Below, piece after piece: positions 22,358 through 35,589 of a stretch of DNA of 64,000 nucleotides. Within the stretch, counting starts at the first letter, position 1. The number at the start of each line of letters is the position of its first letter. Below the pieces are notes generated by a model. The model was given only the letters and a program-made list of their open reading frames with translations, was not told the origin of the DNA and searched no databases. The position numbers and the translations under genes are program-made. The DNA comes from Ricinus communis (taxonomy: Eukaryota; Streptophyta; Magnoliopsida; Malpighiales; Euphorbiaceae). The stretch lies in assembly GCF_019578655.1 (NCBI RefSeq), contig NC_063262.1:5525582-5589581 (forward strand), read 5' to 3'.

Positions 22358-23835
22358 ATGGTAGCCAATTTGCCAGAGAAAGAGCACCCAAGAAAGGCCT
22401 TTGGATGGGCTGCTAGAGACCAATCCGGTGTCCTCTCTCCCTTCACATTTTCAAGAAGGTTTTTCTCCCTTTCCTAAAACTTTTAGTTTTTCTTTTTTCC
22501 TTTTCTTTTCTAAGTTAATTTGTGTTCACCATTGCAATTGTGTCTGTTTTTGTAGGGAAACGGGAGAGAAAGATGTGTCTTTTAAAGTGTTATATTGCGG
22601 GATGTGTCACTCTGATCTTCACATGGTCAAGAATGAATGGGGCACTTCTACTTACCCTCTTGTCCCTGGGTATATACATTATGTTATCTTTCTACTCTAC
22701 TAATCAAATTATTACTCCAACATTAATTTTATTACTTACGATGCATAATTGGTGGAGCACAGGCATGAAATTGTGGGAGTGGTGACAGAGGTAGGGAGCA
22801 AGGTAGAAAAAATCAAGGTTGGCGACAAAGTTGGTGTGGGTTGCATGGTTGGATCTTGCCGCTCTTGCAACAATTGTAACAAAGATCTTGAGAATTACTG
22901 TCCCAAAATGATACTAACTTATGGTGCCAAGTACTATGACGGAACCACCACTTACGGAGGATATTCAGACATCATGGTTTCCGATGAGCATTTCGTTGTT
23001 CGTATTCCAGACAACCTTCCACTTGATGCTACTGCTCCTCTACTCTGTGCTGGGATAACAGTGTATAGTCCCTTGAAATATTATGGACTAGACAAACCTG
23101 GTATGCAGCTGGGTGTGGTTGGCCTTGGTGGGCTCGGTCACATGGCAGTAAAATTTGCAAAAGCAATGGGGGCCAAGGTGACAGTGATTAGTACTTCCCC
23201 TAACAAGAAGCAGGAGGCTATTGAGCGTCTTGGTGCAGACTCATTTTTGGTCAGCCGTGACCAGGATCAGATGAAGGTATTTGATTAAACATTGCCCTTT
23301 CTTTGTTTCTATAGTGATCCATGTGCTATTTGCGCTTAATTAATCTTTTTCTTATTGTAAAATGATGGTCGAATATAGGGTGCAATCGGCACAATGGACG
23401 GAATAATTGATACAGTGTCTGCAATGCACCCTCTCTCGCCATTGATTGGCCTTCTCAAATCTGATGGAAAGCTGGTCTTGGTTGGTGCACCAGAGAAGCC
23501 ACTTGAGCTGCCAGCCTTTCCATTGATCGGGGGTACGCATTTGTCGATAGTAACGAATTTGCTTGCTGACAAATTGGCATCTTATTAACAAAACTTAAAG
23601 CTAATTAAAACATTACTAAAATTGGGCAGGAAGGAAGTTAGTAGGTGGCAGCTGCATTGGAGGAATGAAGGAGACTCAAGAAATGATTGATTTTGCAGCC
23701 AAACACAGCATAACAGCAGATATTGAAGTTATTCCAGCTAATTATGTGAACACTGCCATGGAGCGGATGCTGAAAGCTGATGTTAGATATCGATTTGTCA
23801 TTGACATTGGCAACACTTTGAAGCCTGGCCACTAA
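22358..23835 (+). CDS. CAD-like zinc alcohol dehydrogenase, copy 2 (complete, five exons)
   Basis: NADP-dependent aldehyde/alcohol oxidoreductase of the plant CAD / 8-hydroxygeraniol dehydrogenase-like clade. Exons 22358-22458, 22556-22669, 22763-23276, 23379-23532, 23630-23835; GT-AG introns; 362 residues, the usual family length. Catalytic zinc ligands are in CGMCH (C51), GHE (H73) and LLCAG (about C167). The structural zinc cysteines are 104, 107, 110 and 118 ([17 protein letters not shown]). The Rossmann GLGGLG lies near 192-197, and the following STSPNKK is the NADP-preferring type. C-terminal [15 protein letters not shown] is typical. No broken motif is seen, so it is probably functional. 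Substrate cannot be assigned: bona fide lignin CADs belong to another clade, and this one resembles copies often labelled mannitol or 8-hydroxygeraniol dehydrogenase. Confidence 0.95.
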
Positions 23836-26290
23836 ACTTAGGACACTTGGGAATTTGACTGGTCGCCAATATCAACTATGTGATTCCTTTTAGTTGTTTA
23901 GATTTCATTAAACGTGGGAAAGCTTTCTGGTAATGTATTGTTATTATTCAAGTGGTAAGAGGTATCAAATTTGAGTTTTTTCTTTTACATTATGTCAGTT
24001 TTTGCATTTATACGGAGCGTAAGGAATTTATTACTCAAGTTGTGTAGTACGATGCTTATTGACTCCTTTTCTTATAGTATTCTCTCTTTGATATAAAATA
24101 AATAAATAACAAAAATATAATCATTTTTATGATGTTCTCTTATTTATATATATATATGTATAATAACTTAGATGGAAATGAAATGCAGTTTTTCTATAAT
24201 AATATAATAATTTGGACATATAGATATATAAGGCAAAGTCGGGTATTTGACGAAGATCTTCCTATCAAATGGAATCTTTTATTTCTGGCGTAACAGCGGT
24301 GAACGTAACAAAATATTACGGTCGCATAACCTGTACTTTCTAAAAAGTTGAGTTTTGACTGACTCTCTGTGCCTATGTGTGAAAATGAGTATGTGAACAG
24401 AACATCTATATATATATATATATATATATATATGCTTCAGCTTTGATTTTATTTTGTTTTATTGTATAATTATTTCTTAGAAAGTTGGCTAATCAATTAT
24501 ATCAATTTCTCCCGATCATGAGATACTCTTGAACATTATTGTTAAAGTATTTTATCTTTCTCCTAATTGTGAATAACTTTTTAAGAAGTTTTTAAAGTAT
24601 AATGACTTAATTAATAGTTTAAACAAAGTTGAAATTTAGATTTAATTGAACAGTTTTGATAATATTTAGGCTTAAATGAGATAAAGAATTGTTGATTAAT
24701 TAATTAATATCATACCCTTTATTGAGGATATTTATATAATCCTTTTCTTTTAACATATTAAGATACTTTTTTATCGTATTAATTAATATATGAAAATTTT
24801 AATAAGGATTATGAGTAAGATTTTAATATTACTATTGATTTGTTATATAATGTAATTTCGTAGCAACAAAAATTATTGATAACAATTAAATTTTTTTTAA
24901 GTTTAAAGAATACTATTTGTATATATATTAATTTGTGAGATTTAAATTTTTTTTAATATATATATTTAATTTTTGACACATAAAATTTTAGTTTGACATA
25001 TGTATTTACTTCTGACACATGAGATTCAAGATTATATTAATTTATTGATCATAAGTTACATTTCTAATTAAATATTAACTTAATCCTAAAAAATAGTATA
25101 TTAATTATATTTTAATATTATATTAACTAATAAGTAGTTTTTTAATCGGATAATGATATTAATTCTATCCGGAAAGAATAGCATATTAATTATATTTTAA
25201 TATTATATTAACTAATAAATTAATTTTATAATTAAATAATAATTTTAACTCTAAAAAATAACATCTTAAATTTTATATTCAATAATAAATTAATTTTAAA
25301 TTATATAATAAAATTTTAATTCTATAAAATAGTAATATCAATTATATTGATATATTAATTTATATAATATTAAAATTAATTAATAAATAATTTTTATACT
25401 ATTCATTAATAAATTCTAAAATTTTAAGAAATTAAAGACATTAAAAATAGTTAATTTACTATTATTTTTTAAAATCTTATAAATTAATATTAAATATTTA
25501 AAATTTTATTAATATGTATCTATCAACTTGACTGTATAATAAAAATAATAATAACAACCGTACAACGTATGGGTACACGACTAATTTTAATAATTTAACG
25601 TAAACCTAATATTAAGGTCAAATTAATCTTTTGTTAATATTTTTAGATATTATTATTAATTATAATAAAAATTAAAAAAAATATATCTAGAGCAGTATAA
25701 ATAATTACTTATAGTTTGTGAAGTATGGCTTATTCATTTGAAATGTTATTTATATCTTATTACGAAATAAATTTAAAATAAATACATTATAATTCTTATA
25801 TAATGAGATTAATTATACATAATGTGGAGAGGGAGAACATGGTTCATAAACATACAGGCTTAGATAACTTTATTATACCCACTAAACTCATTACAATAAC
25901 TTTTTTGTCTTTCATTTGCTTGAAATTATTAAACAAAGCTGCACTTCAAATATGTTATTCCTGTATGGTGGATCATACATCTATTAATGCTCTTGAGTGA
26001 TATCATTTTTAAATGTTAGGCACTTAGCAACTTAAAAAATGAGTAGCAATGCCCATTTAATTATTTATGATGAAATATATATATAGTAAAATTTTGTTAT
26101 ACTAAATAAAATTATCAAACCTCCTTAGCAAACTAATTTTATTAATTGATCACTCTTAGAAGTGATATAAACTAGTGAAAATTGAATTCATCTCCGAATA
26201 ATTTCTGCTTACGAGATTGATCTCCGAATATAACATTAAATAATTTTCATTACAATAAAAGAAATTACAATAATTATTTTCACCCTTACT
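23836..26290. other. 3' region of CAD copy 2 and AT-rich intergenic DNA
   Basis: The first 200-300 bases are likely 3' untranslated sequence. After that there is a (TA)n run near 24407-24433 and very AT-rich DNA, including near-repeated ATTAATTATATTTTAATATT words at about 25100-25220. No gene seen. Confidence 0.4.
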
Positions 26291-26294
26291 GACT

Positions 26295-27200
26295 ATTGAC
26301 TATCACTGCCGCCACCACCACCACCACCTTCATCGTTTATCCACCATCCACAACAACCACCGCCGCCATATCAATAACAAGCTTTCTTTCTCTAAAACAC
26401 CTAACCTTCCCCTTCCTATGGCCACTTCATACCACTTTGTTAGCGCCGTCCCCAACTATACACAAGACAACAAATCCCAAACCCACAAGACTCCGTAATT
26501 AGTATAGGTCTTGAGTTCGATCCATTAAAGGATCCTAAACCCAGCCATCTTCAAATTCTAAACCCAGCAGATCCCCAGTCATAAAAGTCACGTTCTTCCA
26601 ACTAAAAACAGTTAAAGCTCAGGTCTTGAATTCGATCCATTAAAGAAAAACAAGAAATGAACAATAGAATCACTTTTGCGAACAATACGAAGAACACGAA
26701 GAGAAGAATCCCAGTTCTGCAAGGAGAAAGCAATCAGAGAATCCTCTCGCACAATCAGTTCCAAACCCCTCTGATTTCAAAAAAGAGAGCATCAAGCCCT
26801 TTTATGGAGTCAGTAAAACTGCAAACCACTAACACTCTTCGGAAAGGTATGGCATAGGTCCTATTGCTGGAACCAGTTAGCCAAAGTGAAAGCTTTAGTG
26901 GCACTTGAGGAAGCAATGTTGGAGATGGACTAAGAGAACAGGGAGTTGAAAAGATCAAGTTAGAGATTTGAAGAGATCAATTTAGCGATTTGAAGGAATA
27001 TCACTGTTTGCATTCTGGGGATTTTGGATATCGGTTTTGGTTTTATTGGGAAGATTGAGTTTTGGTTTGTCATTGAAGATGGTGAAATGAAGGAAAGTTG
27101 TGTTTGTTATGGATGTTGGAAAGACTATGATGGTGGTGGTGGTGGTGGTAGTGCAGTGGCGACGGTGAAGGTTGAAAAGATATAACTGTACTTTCTCTTA
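26295..27200. other. Block bounded by (CCA)n and (GGT)n runs, with an internal direct repeat
   Basis: A CCACCACCACCACC run near 26312-26327 faces a GGTGGTGGTGGTGG run near 27131-27148, giving an inverted pair about 0.8 kb apart. Inside, GGTCTTGAGTTCGATCCATT (26507-26526) recurs with one mismatch at about 26620-26639. Composition is clearly less AT-rich than its surroundings. No frame has a recognisable family. It may be a captured genic fragment or a non-autonomous element; ends are unknown. Confidence 0.35.
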
Positions 27201-27727
27201 ATTTTTAATAAATATTATTAACTTTTATCTTTTTAATCCGTGGATGGACATTTCTAACCAGTTATATATTGACACATCAATTATAGTATATTGGCACATT
27301 AGTTATGGTGAGTCTATTTTTTTATTTTGGTAAAGAGGATTGCCACATCACTTGAATTTAACGGCAATTTAACCTTCTGTCAAGGGAGGGGCATATATTA
27401 CAGGATTTTAATAGTTTTAAGGATTTATTTGCGCTGAAAAACGTTAGGACCAAAAATGCACCTTTCTCCTAACTGTTGTTACTATTATATAAATGAGAAA
27501 AATATAATTATAATTTTATATAGGACTAATTGATCGTCGACCATACAATAGAAATAGATATTTTTTTACACTCGTTATAAAATAAAAACTCACTTAATGT
27601 GAAAAAAAATTATTATTAAAAACAAATACTCTTATCACTCAAAATAGACCTGAAATATAAAACTATGAGTATTATTACCGAAAAGAACACTCCATAGTCT
27701 TATATTGCCATCCAAAGGGTGAACTTT
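27201..27727. other. Intergenic DNA and 3' flank of CAD copy 3
   Basis: No gene seen. The right part is likely the 3' untranslated region of the minus-strand CAD gene. Confidence 0.4.
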
Positions 27728-29345
27728 TCAAAGGTCAAGCTTCATAGTGTTGGCAATGTCGATGACAAATCGATATTTAACATCAGATTTCAACATGCGC
27801 TCCATAGCAGTGTTCACATAATCAATTGGGATAACTTCAATGTCAGCTGTTATGCCATGTTTTGCTGCAAAATTCATCATTTCTTGTGTCTCCTTCATTC
27901 CTCCAATGGCACTACCACCCACTAGCTTCCTCCCTGTTTATTATTTATCCACAACAGTAATTTATAAATTATTATTAGCTATTCAAAATTTTATTTTAGT
28001 TCATAACAGAGAAAAATGGAGTCATACCCATGAGCAAAGGAAAAGCTGGTAGCTCAAGTGGCTTCTCTGGAGCACCAACCAGTACCATCTTTCCATGAGG
28101 CTTCAGTAAACCGATCAAAGGCAAGAGAGGGTGCATTGCAGATACTGCATCAATAATCCCATCCATCGTGCTCATTGCAGCCTACACAACCGATATATTT
28201 GTATTTTTATATATAACATTAGAAATTAAGAGCTACAAATATCTTAAATCATAAATCAAGTCCTGGAGCATGAATAAAGCTCCGTGAAGTAGGAATCAAT
28301 TTTTGCAAACCGCAAAAATTTTGGAATCGGGTTGACTCGGATTTCAAGAGTTTCTGTTAAGTACCGTTATTTGATCCTGGTCACGGCCGACTAGGAATGA
28401 ATCAGCACCCAGACGCTCAATAGCCTCCTGTTTCTTTTTAGGAGAAGTGCTGATCACAGTCACCTTAGCCCCCATGGCCTTTGCAAATTTCACAGCCATA
28501 TGGCCAAGCCCACCAAGGCCAACCACGCCAACATGCAAACCAGGTTTGTCAAGTCCGTAGTATCTCAAGGGGCTATACACTGTAATACCAGCGCAGAGGA
28601 GAGGAGCAGCAGCATCAAGAGGCAGATTATCCGGGATACGGACCACGAACTGCTCATCAGCGACCATGTTGTCCGAGTAGCCTCCATAAGTGATGGTTCC
28701 ATCGTGGTACTTGGCACCATATGTGAGTACCATTTCTGGGCAGTAATTCTCAAGATTGTTGCTGCAATTATCGCAAGAGCGGCAAGATCCGACCATGCAG
28801 CCCACACCAACTTTGTCACCAACCTTGAATTTTTCTACCTTGCTCCCTACCTCTGTCACAACTCCCACAATCTCATGCCTGGATTCATATATTATTTAGC
28901 AGAACATAAATACAAAGATCACTTATACTTAAAATATATATAATCTAACAAGTGAGCGTAAGTTAACACGACGATATATCCATATACGAACCCAGGGACC
29001 ATGGGGTATACAGCAATGCCCCACTCGTTCTTGATATTGTGAACATCAGAGTGACACATCCCGCAGTACAGGACTTTAAAGGAAACATCGTTTCCCCCTG
29101 TTTCCCTGCACAAAGCAAATCATTTTAATACAAATAATGCAAGAATTATACATCCATGCTGCTGCATATATATATACACACATTATTATACAAATAGTGA
29201 AAAATGAAAACAAGTACTAATCAGAAAGAAAGAAAGGGGTAGACCTCCGAGAGAATTTGAAGGGAGAGAGGACACCAGATTCGTCTCTTGCAGCCCATCC
29301 AAAGGCTTGTTTTGGGTGCTCTTCCTCTGGCAATTTTGCTGCCAT
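27728..29345 (-). CDS. CAD-like zinc alcohol dehydrogenase, copy 3 (complete, five exons)
   Basis: Same enzyme family as copy 2, in convergent orientation to it. Exons 29345-29245, 29105-28992, 28878-28365, 28181-28028, 27933-27728: lengths 101, 114, 514, 154, 206, identical to copy 2, giving 362 residues. The catalytic [10 protein letters not shown] and GHE, the structural zinc lobe [29 protein letters not shown] and [19 protein letters not shown] are intact. Differences from copy 2 include [16 protein letters not shown] in exon 2, [13 protein letters not shown] in exon 4, and the end TMKLDL instead of TLKPGH. Its introns do not align well with those of copies 1 and 2, so it split off earlier. 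Start chosen at the only ATG upstream of the conserved [15 protein letters not shown] block. Confidence 0.95.
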
Positions 29346-29442
29346 TACAAATTGAGAAATGATGGCACAGTAGCAAAATGCTTAAAGAGCAATGAGTACT
29401 GTAATTTCGATTGATGCATACTAATGATATTGTTGCATTTGT

Positions 29443-29505
29443 TTATTTATAGTAGTTGGAATGATTGAAAGATTCATGGGCAAGAGAGAGTGACGTATTG
29501 GCTGA
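29443..29505 (-). promoter_or_regulatory. Promoter module of CAD copy 3
   Basis: On the coding strand TCAGCCAATACGTCA (29505-29491) lies about 147 bp upstream of the ATG, followed by a good TATA box CTATAAATA at about 29453-29445, 38 bp further on. Same 15-mer and same order as in front of copy 2. Confidence 0.7.
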
Positions 29506-30125
29506 GCTTTGTTTCAGGCCATAAGTGTATTAAGTAACGGAAGGTAAGTGCATTAGCAGCCTTCACGGACCCACGCCCATCACCGGCCCGCCCTTTCCAA
29601 GTTCTTATACAATTTTTTAAGACATATACGGCCGAGATACATTTTTGTATGTTACCATGAAAACATCAATCATTGGATTTAATATTACCGCTAATAGAAC
29701 AATTATCACTAAGATAATCTAATCATTGGTGAATGAATCTGGTTATGCTTTTATTAATTCTTTTATTTTAAACAATTCTCCGTATTAAGTATATAGCCAC
29801 CGGACCAAAACCGAATGATTATATTTGATGATTATTCCATTAACATTTGAAATTTAGAATCTAATTATAAAAGACGATATAAAACTTCTCTCTCGTGTTA
29901 GATTAGACCAAATTGGGCTCCTAAATCTAACGAGTGTGGGTTTTATTGGGCAGAAAAAAAAAAAAAAAAAAGAGACGGTAGCAACTCTTATTAGATCAGA
30001 GTCGAACAAAAAGATTTAACTAAATCGAGACTTAGAACACTTTGGAGAAAATATCTTTAAAAAAAATTTATTTTTCTAAAATTTGAATTTAAAACCTTGA
30101 ACTGCTTGATGTCTCTATCACACTA
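29506..30125. other. Intergenic DNA upstream of CAD copy 3
   Basis: No gene. It holds an A-rich run at about 29951-29970. Confidence 0.4.
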
Positions 30126-30129
30126 TCAT

Positions 30130-30545
30130 CTTAAAACATCTCTAATAGTGTTTTTTATTTTAAAGTATATAATTTCTACAATAAAAAATATTCGAATATA
30201 AAAAGTAAAATATTTTATTTAACTTCAATAGACTTTTTATATTTTATCATTTATCTTGCTTTAATTTTCATTAGCATTAATAGTTTTAATGTATCTTTCT
30301 TTTTCTTTTTAACTTTTACCAATAAAAAATAAAAATTACAAATATCAATTAAATCAAATACATAAGAACTTGTAATGCATTTATTAAATATACAATAGAT
30401 AGTGAAATTTAACTTTTCATATATAGAGAACTAAATTGACTTTCTATTTTATATTTAAAAAATAAAAAATATATTAAAATGTCATTTTAATGACACAATT
30501 CATTAAAATTATAAATTCAACATATATAAATAGTGAATTTAAAAT
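30130..30545 (+). repeat. Dispersed 400-bp repeat, copy A
   Basis: Aligns in the same orientation over its whole length with 37670-38095: both begin ...AGTGTTTTTTATTTTAAA, continue with TTTTTACCAAT(A/G)(G/A)AAAAAT, AATATCAATT(A/G)AATCAAATAC and TGCATTTATTAAATATA, and share later blocks AGTGAAATTTA and AAATTGACT. The beginning ACATCTCTAATAGTG resembles termini of plant hAT-type MITEs, but target duplications were not found. Confidence 0.65.
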
Positions 30546-31079
30546 ATTCCAAAATAGTTATAAACAGGTCTGTTAATTTAATTAGCTTTTTAGTTTTTAA
30601 TTTGATTGTTTTTAAACCTTTTGCCGTAATTGATAAAATAATAATATTCGTATTAATACCACTAATCATAACTAAATAAAGAAAGGATAAAGATCAATTA
30701 CCTATTATATTGTGTTAAAGGATCAACTAGACCCATAACTTTGTATTTAGATCAAATAAATCTGAAGATTGTATTAGAAAGTGGACAAAATATTCTACTA
30801 ATAAAATTTAAATTTTCTTTCACTTTCTTATCACTTTATTTAGCAATCAAATACTCATTCAATGAAACAAATTCCATTGATTTTCGTATTACAATTTTAT
30901 CAAATTCAGTGCTCTTTATTCTTACCACTTGAATTATCATCACCTCACTCTCCAAATCCTTTTCTTTTGCCTTCCCAACATCAACCAAAAACTTCCGCCC
31001 ATATGCAAAACCATAAAATAAAGAAATCAATTTTATATTGAATGTATAGCTCAAAATAACAGATAAAGAAACCAATTCT
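30546..31079. other. AT-rich intergenic DNA
   Basis: No gene seen. The 30690-30760 part (AAAGGATCAACTAGACCCATAACTT) resembles the terminal sequence type of the next element and may be a fragment of a related one. Confidence 0.35.
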
Positions 31080-32612
31080 TTAAAAGAATAAGGTTCAGTT
31101 TGACCCCTTAACTTATTGTCTTAGACCAAATTAATCTTTTTCATCTTTTTTGGACCAATTTAAATAAGACCTTTCTTTTATTTTCAGCTCAAGTGACATC
31201 TATGTTTCAAATTATTGAGTATATGAACATCACTCTCTTCTAAAAATTAAAAAATAACTAATCGCGTTATATGACTATTATTATTTTATACTGATTATAA
31301 AATCAAATTTATAGATAAAATCTAATAAAATTTTTAACATTTGATATTTGTTTATAATATCTTAAAAATAACAACAATTAAATATTTTTAAATGGCCTTG
31401 TTAATTTTTTTAACATTGTAGAATTTTGTTAGTATAATAATATAATTATTTTTAAAATATTTATTTATTAATTTTAGTATTATATAAATTAATATTATTA
31501 ATGTAATTGATATTACTACATTAGTTGACAACCAATTTATAAAGAAGTTTTAACAAATATATAAATCAAATTTTCATTTAGTTTTTTCTTCTTAACTTTT
31601 TAAAAGATTAAAATTTAGAAATTGAAATGTGAAGAAAAAAAATATCACAAGAAGCTCCACCTGATGGGCTCTGTAAGATAATCTCTATTTCTACAAAACA
31701 AATATATCAATAATCTCATACTGAATTGAACTATAGTCTCTTGTAAAAACTCAAATGCTTCAAATCTATATGATATAGAGACAAAAAGAAATTCCATCCA
31801 TCAATTTAATAGTTCAATTTCATTTGAAAAAAAAAAAAACCCAAATCTACATTAATGAGGAGAGTGGATTTTGAAAGAAGCATGATGGAAAAGGGTACAA
31901 GGTATGTTTGGATTAAATCAATGACTAAAAAGTATCTTTAAGAAGTTCAAATGAGAATAGGATATTCTTGATTGTTGCCTCGAGTGGATTAAAAGAAACA
32001 CAAAATTCTTACCTAGACTTGGTATATACACTATAATTATATATTCGAGTGTTTTACACTTTAGGATTAGATAATTAACACATACTCAATTATTTAAAAC
32101 TAATAAATATGTGTCAATTATTTATTGATTTGGTGCATAAATGAGGACATACATTAGGTCTAGATAAAAATTTTCTAAATGACAAAAGATTTATATTATT
32201 GATGCCGATATTACTACGAGATTTCATGAATCTGCCTTGGGTGTTCCTATTTTACACATTAATTTGATTTGTCATGATGATAGGTAAAGAATTTCTAATC
32301 AATTTGGTATCTAAAAGCTTATTTATGTGGATGTTAGTTATTTTGTTTCTATATTTGAATTTGTTTAGAAGGATGAGGATATGGGATGGGAGGGGATAGG
32401 AGAAGAAAGACCTAAAACGGTAAAAGAGAGATAATAGATTATATACTAAGAAAATATGAAATCACTTGCTTCAAAAATGCGTATTGTGAAAATTTGAAAA
32501 ACTAGGTTTATATGACTTTTTTTCCTTTGCAATTAACCTAAAAATATCAAAGGACTAATTTGACCTAAGATAACAAATTTAGGGGCCAAACTGAAATTTA
32601 TTCCTTTTTAAA
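31080..32612. mobile_element. 1.5-kb non-autonomous element with about 60-bp terminal inverted repeats
   Basis: The left end (AATAAGGTTCAGTTTGACCC from 31087, then CTTAACTTATTGTCTTAGACCAAATTAAT) faces a close reverse complement at about 32548-32610 (GGACTAATTTGACCTAAGAT ... GGGGCCAAACTGAAATTTATTCC). The interior has no recognisable transposase. No clean target duplication was found. Probably a MULE- or hAT-type derivative; family unassigned. Confidence 0.65.
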
Positions 32613-32652
32613 ATAAAGGATCAAATTCTCATTGAGGCACAATTAGAACAAA

Positions 32653-33711
32653 GAAAAAATTACTATTAACCCTAAAGTTTGTTAATATTTATAAGTCGAA
32701 CCTTATATTTTTAAAAATGAATTAGTACTCCTTAATGTTTGTTCCTGTTAAGTATTACCTCATTCCGTCTCTTTTTTCTATTAGTCAACTAGTCAAAAGG
32801 CTTAATTGATTAAAAAGTTTTAATTTAGTCTTTAAACTTATTATCAAGCATCAAATTCGTCCAAAATTAAGTTAGTATTAGATTTTAGTGCAATATTCAT
32901 GTTTTCTTAGAACAATTTAATAGTTTAATATCTTTTTAATTATAAAACATCTTGAAATTTTCTGAATTTGAATAACCTAAATTTTTATTCACATCTTAAT
33001 ACTTTCATGGGAGTTAAGATTCTCTAATTTGATTTAATATAATATAAATTGAACCTATACATTAAAATTTGATAATTATGATGAAAAACAAAAATAAAGT
33101 ATCTAATTGTTTTATAAAATTTAAAAGTTGCATATTCTCCATCAATTTTTATGCTCATTATAAATTTAAAAGTTGAATTTCACGTATAATGCCTTTGTGT
33201 GCTCAAATCGTCCAACTTGATATTACCGATATTTTCGAGTAATTATATCTGAATATAAATGTGCCATAAATTATTATATCTCAATTAAAACCTCAAAGTA
33301 ATTTTATTATGTCTATTTGATTACTTATTATGTTTGAATTATAAAGTATTATATAACTTATTATGTTCAAAGGTTAAATTACGTTAAGATTCTGTATTTT
33401 TATTTTTAAAAAAATATGTTAAGAAATTAGAATTATAAATATTATACTAAAAATAAAATTATATTATTCTGGATGAGTTTGATACTTATATTATTTTAAG
33501 AAATTAATATTAATAAAAATTATATTTTAAATGAGTTTAATATTTAATAATAAATTAAACTTTTTTAATCAATTAAATTATTTAAACCAGTTGACTAATA
33601 AAAAGAAATTGACAAAAAGAGGCAATAATTAGTAAAAATAAACATAAAAAAGATATTGATTCACTTTTAAAAATATAGAATGAAATTTATAAGGGAAATA
33701 GTAATTTTCCT
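32653..33711. mobile_element. Mutator-like non-autonomous element with long terminal inverted repeats
   Basis: TTAGAACAAA occurs directly outside both ends (32643-32652 and 33712-33721). The ends are inverted over about 165 bp: left AAATTACTATTAACCC, TATATTTTTAAAAATGAATT and TATTAGTCAACTAGTCAAAAGG face reverse complements at about 33547-33711. Long inverted repeats and a 9-10-bp duplication fit Mutator-like elements. The 700-bp interior is AT-rich with no coding capacity, so it would depend on a transposase made elsewhere. Confidence 0.8.
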
Positions 33712-33721
33712 TTAGAACAAA

Positions 33722-35585
33722 TGTAATTGGAAAAGCATCACAGTAAAATCGCATCAATCTTAGACACACATTGCCGCCTCTCCACTGTAACTTCTGCCAT
33801 TTGCACCCTCATTTCATTTGACAGCAGTGATGGAAATCATAATCTTGCTATTCATTGTCATGAGAAATAATCAATCCAGTTACGACAAATTTATTAAAGA
33901 AATCTGACGTATGAGATCATCGCTTTGTTTTCTTTTTGGAGTCAAATACAAAATAAAATGTTTTAGTTTTGGATTGGATTTAGGAAAATCAATTAATATA
34001 AATATATATTGATATACAATTTATTTTATTTGTTAATGATGTAGCAGACTATGTATGTAATATTTTAAAAAAATTAGAAAATATATAATATATATATAGT
34101 TTTAAATATAAAAATCAAAATTAATTTTTGAATATAATTTATAGTCGCTGTCAATAGTAATTTATTTTTAATTTTTATTTTTATTTTTTAAATATTTAAT
34201 AAATTATTTAAATTCGCATAATATATTATTAAATAATAGTCTACCGACTATCTATTAAATTAAAACTTAAAGTTAATAAAATTAAATAGTCGAATTGATT
34301 AGACACTCAACTACAAACATCCACAAAATTCAAGAGCTAATTATACATTTAACATAATTTATTTATTAAAATATAATGTGATAAATCCAAAAAGCAAGAC
34401 TAAATTATTTAACAACTGAATAAAAAGACAAGTGATGTAATTAGGTATAGAACACTCTTTTATAAAGAGTGATTAAGAAATGATAGTTCCTACCCACTAA
34501 CAATGAGGGCATTTAATATTACATTTTATCAACATAATATTTTATGTTAAAGTGCTGAACTAATATAATATTTGTTATATTTTATTTATTGAAAAAATCA
34601 TATGGGTAGACTACACAACACTAATAAGAATAATTATTTCTTTATATTTAATATCCATTAAACTCTCGTCTCGGCTGCTTGACCTTTCCACTAGTTTGAT
34701 CAATCAGATGAGACCTGTGTAATTGAACTCTCTGTAAACAGGGTTAAGAATTCATTATTTACTTTTTAAGTACCCATCTGGCGTACAAGATTCTCCATTT
34801 TTGTTTATGTTGCAGAATTCCTGGAGCTCCTCTCAAGCAGCCCTCAAAGTAATATAATTTTATTTTCTTAAACTAAAAGTTTAGTTTATAAAATTTTAAA
34901 ACCATAATTACTCTTGAAACAATCTAAATGGATTATTATATCATGCATTGTTATAATGCCCAAGGCTAAAATATATAGGTATTGTTAGAAACAAAGTTTG
35001 GTGGGTGGTTTGATAAATTATGAAATTAAGATTTGTTTGGTTAGACATTAATTGATATTTTATATCATTAAATTATTAATAAATAAATAAATAAATACTA
35101 TAAATTTAAATTTATTATAAAATGATGAATTAATATACTATAAATATTTTTTCATCATGTTTCCGTCTCTTAATTTTATATTATATTATTATTAAAAAAG
35201 ATTATTATATTTTTTTTATTTTAATTTTTATAATTTACTGTATTTTATATATTCTTTTACTGCATCACTAAAATTATATTTTAAGAATATGTTAATAATT
35301 TTATAAGAAAAAAAATATTGTATATTAAAATAATAGAAATTTTAATCAACATAATTAAAAGTAAATATAATAAAAAAAATTAGGTTTCCAAACGAATAAA
35401 AATAATTTTAACATTTTTCTTTTTTCTAAACATCATCGTTATGATTTAAATTAATCAAATGACTTGTAGATCTATATGTTGAAAATTATAAATTCGTCAC
35501 ACGTATATTTGAACTTTATAAGTTATAGCCTAAAAAATCATAAATTAAAAAATAAATTCATATGTTAAGAACAAGTTTACCAGTA
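33722..35585. other. AT-rich intergenic DNA
   Basis: No gene, RNA or coherent repeat recognised. Confidence 0.4.
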
Positions 35586-35589
35586 AAAA

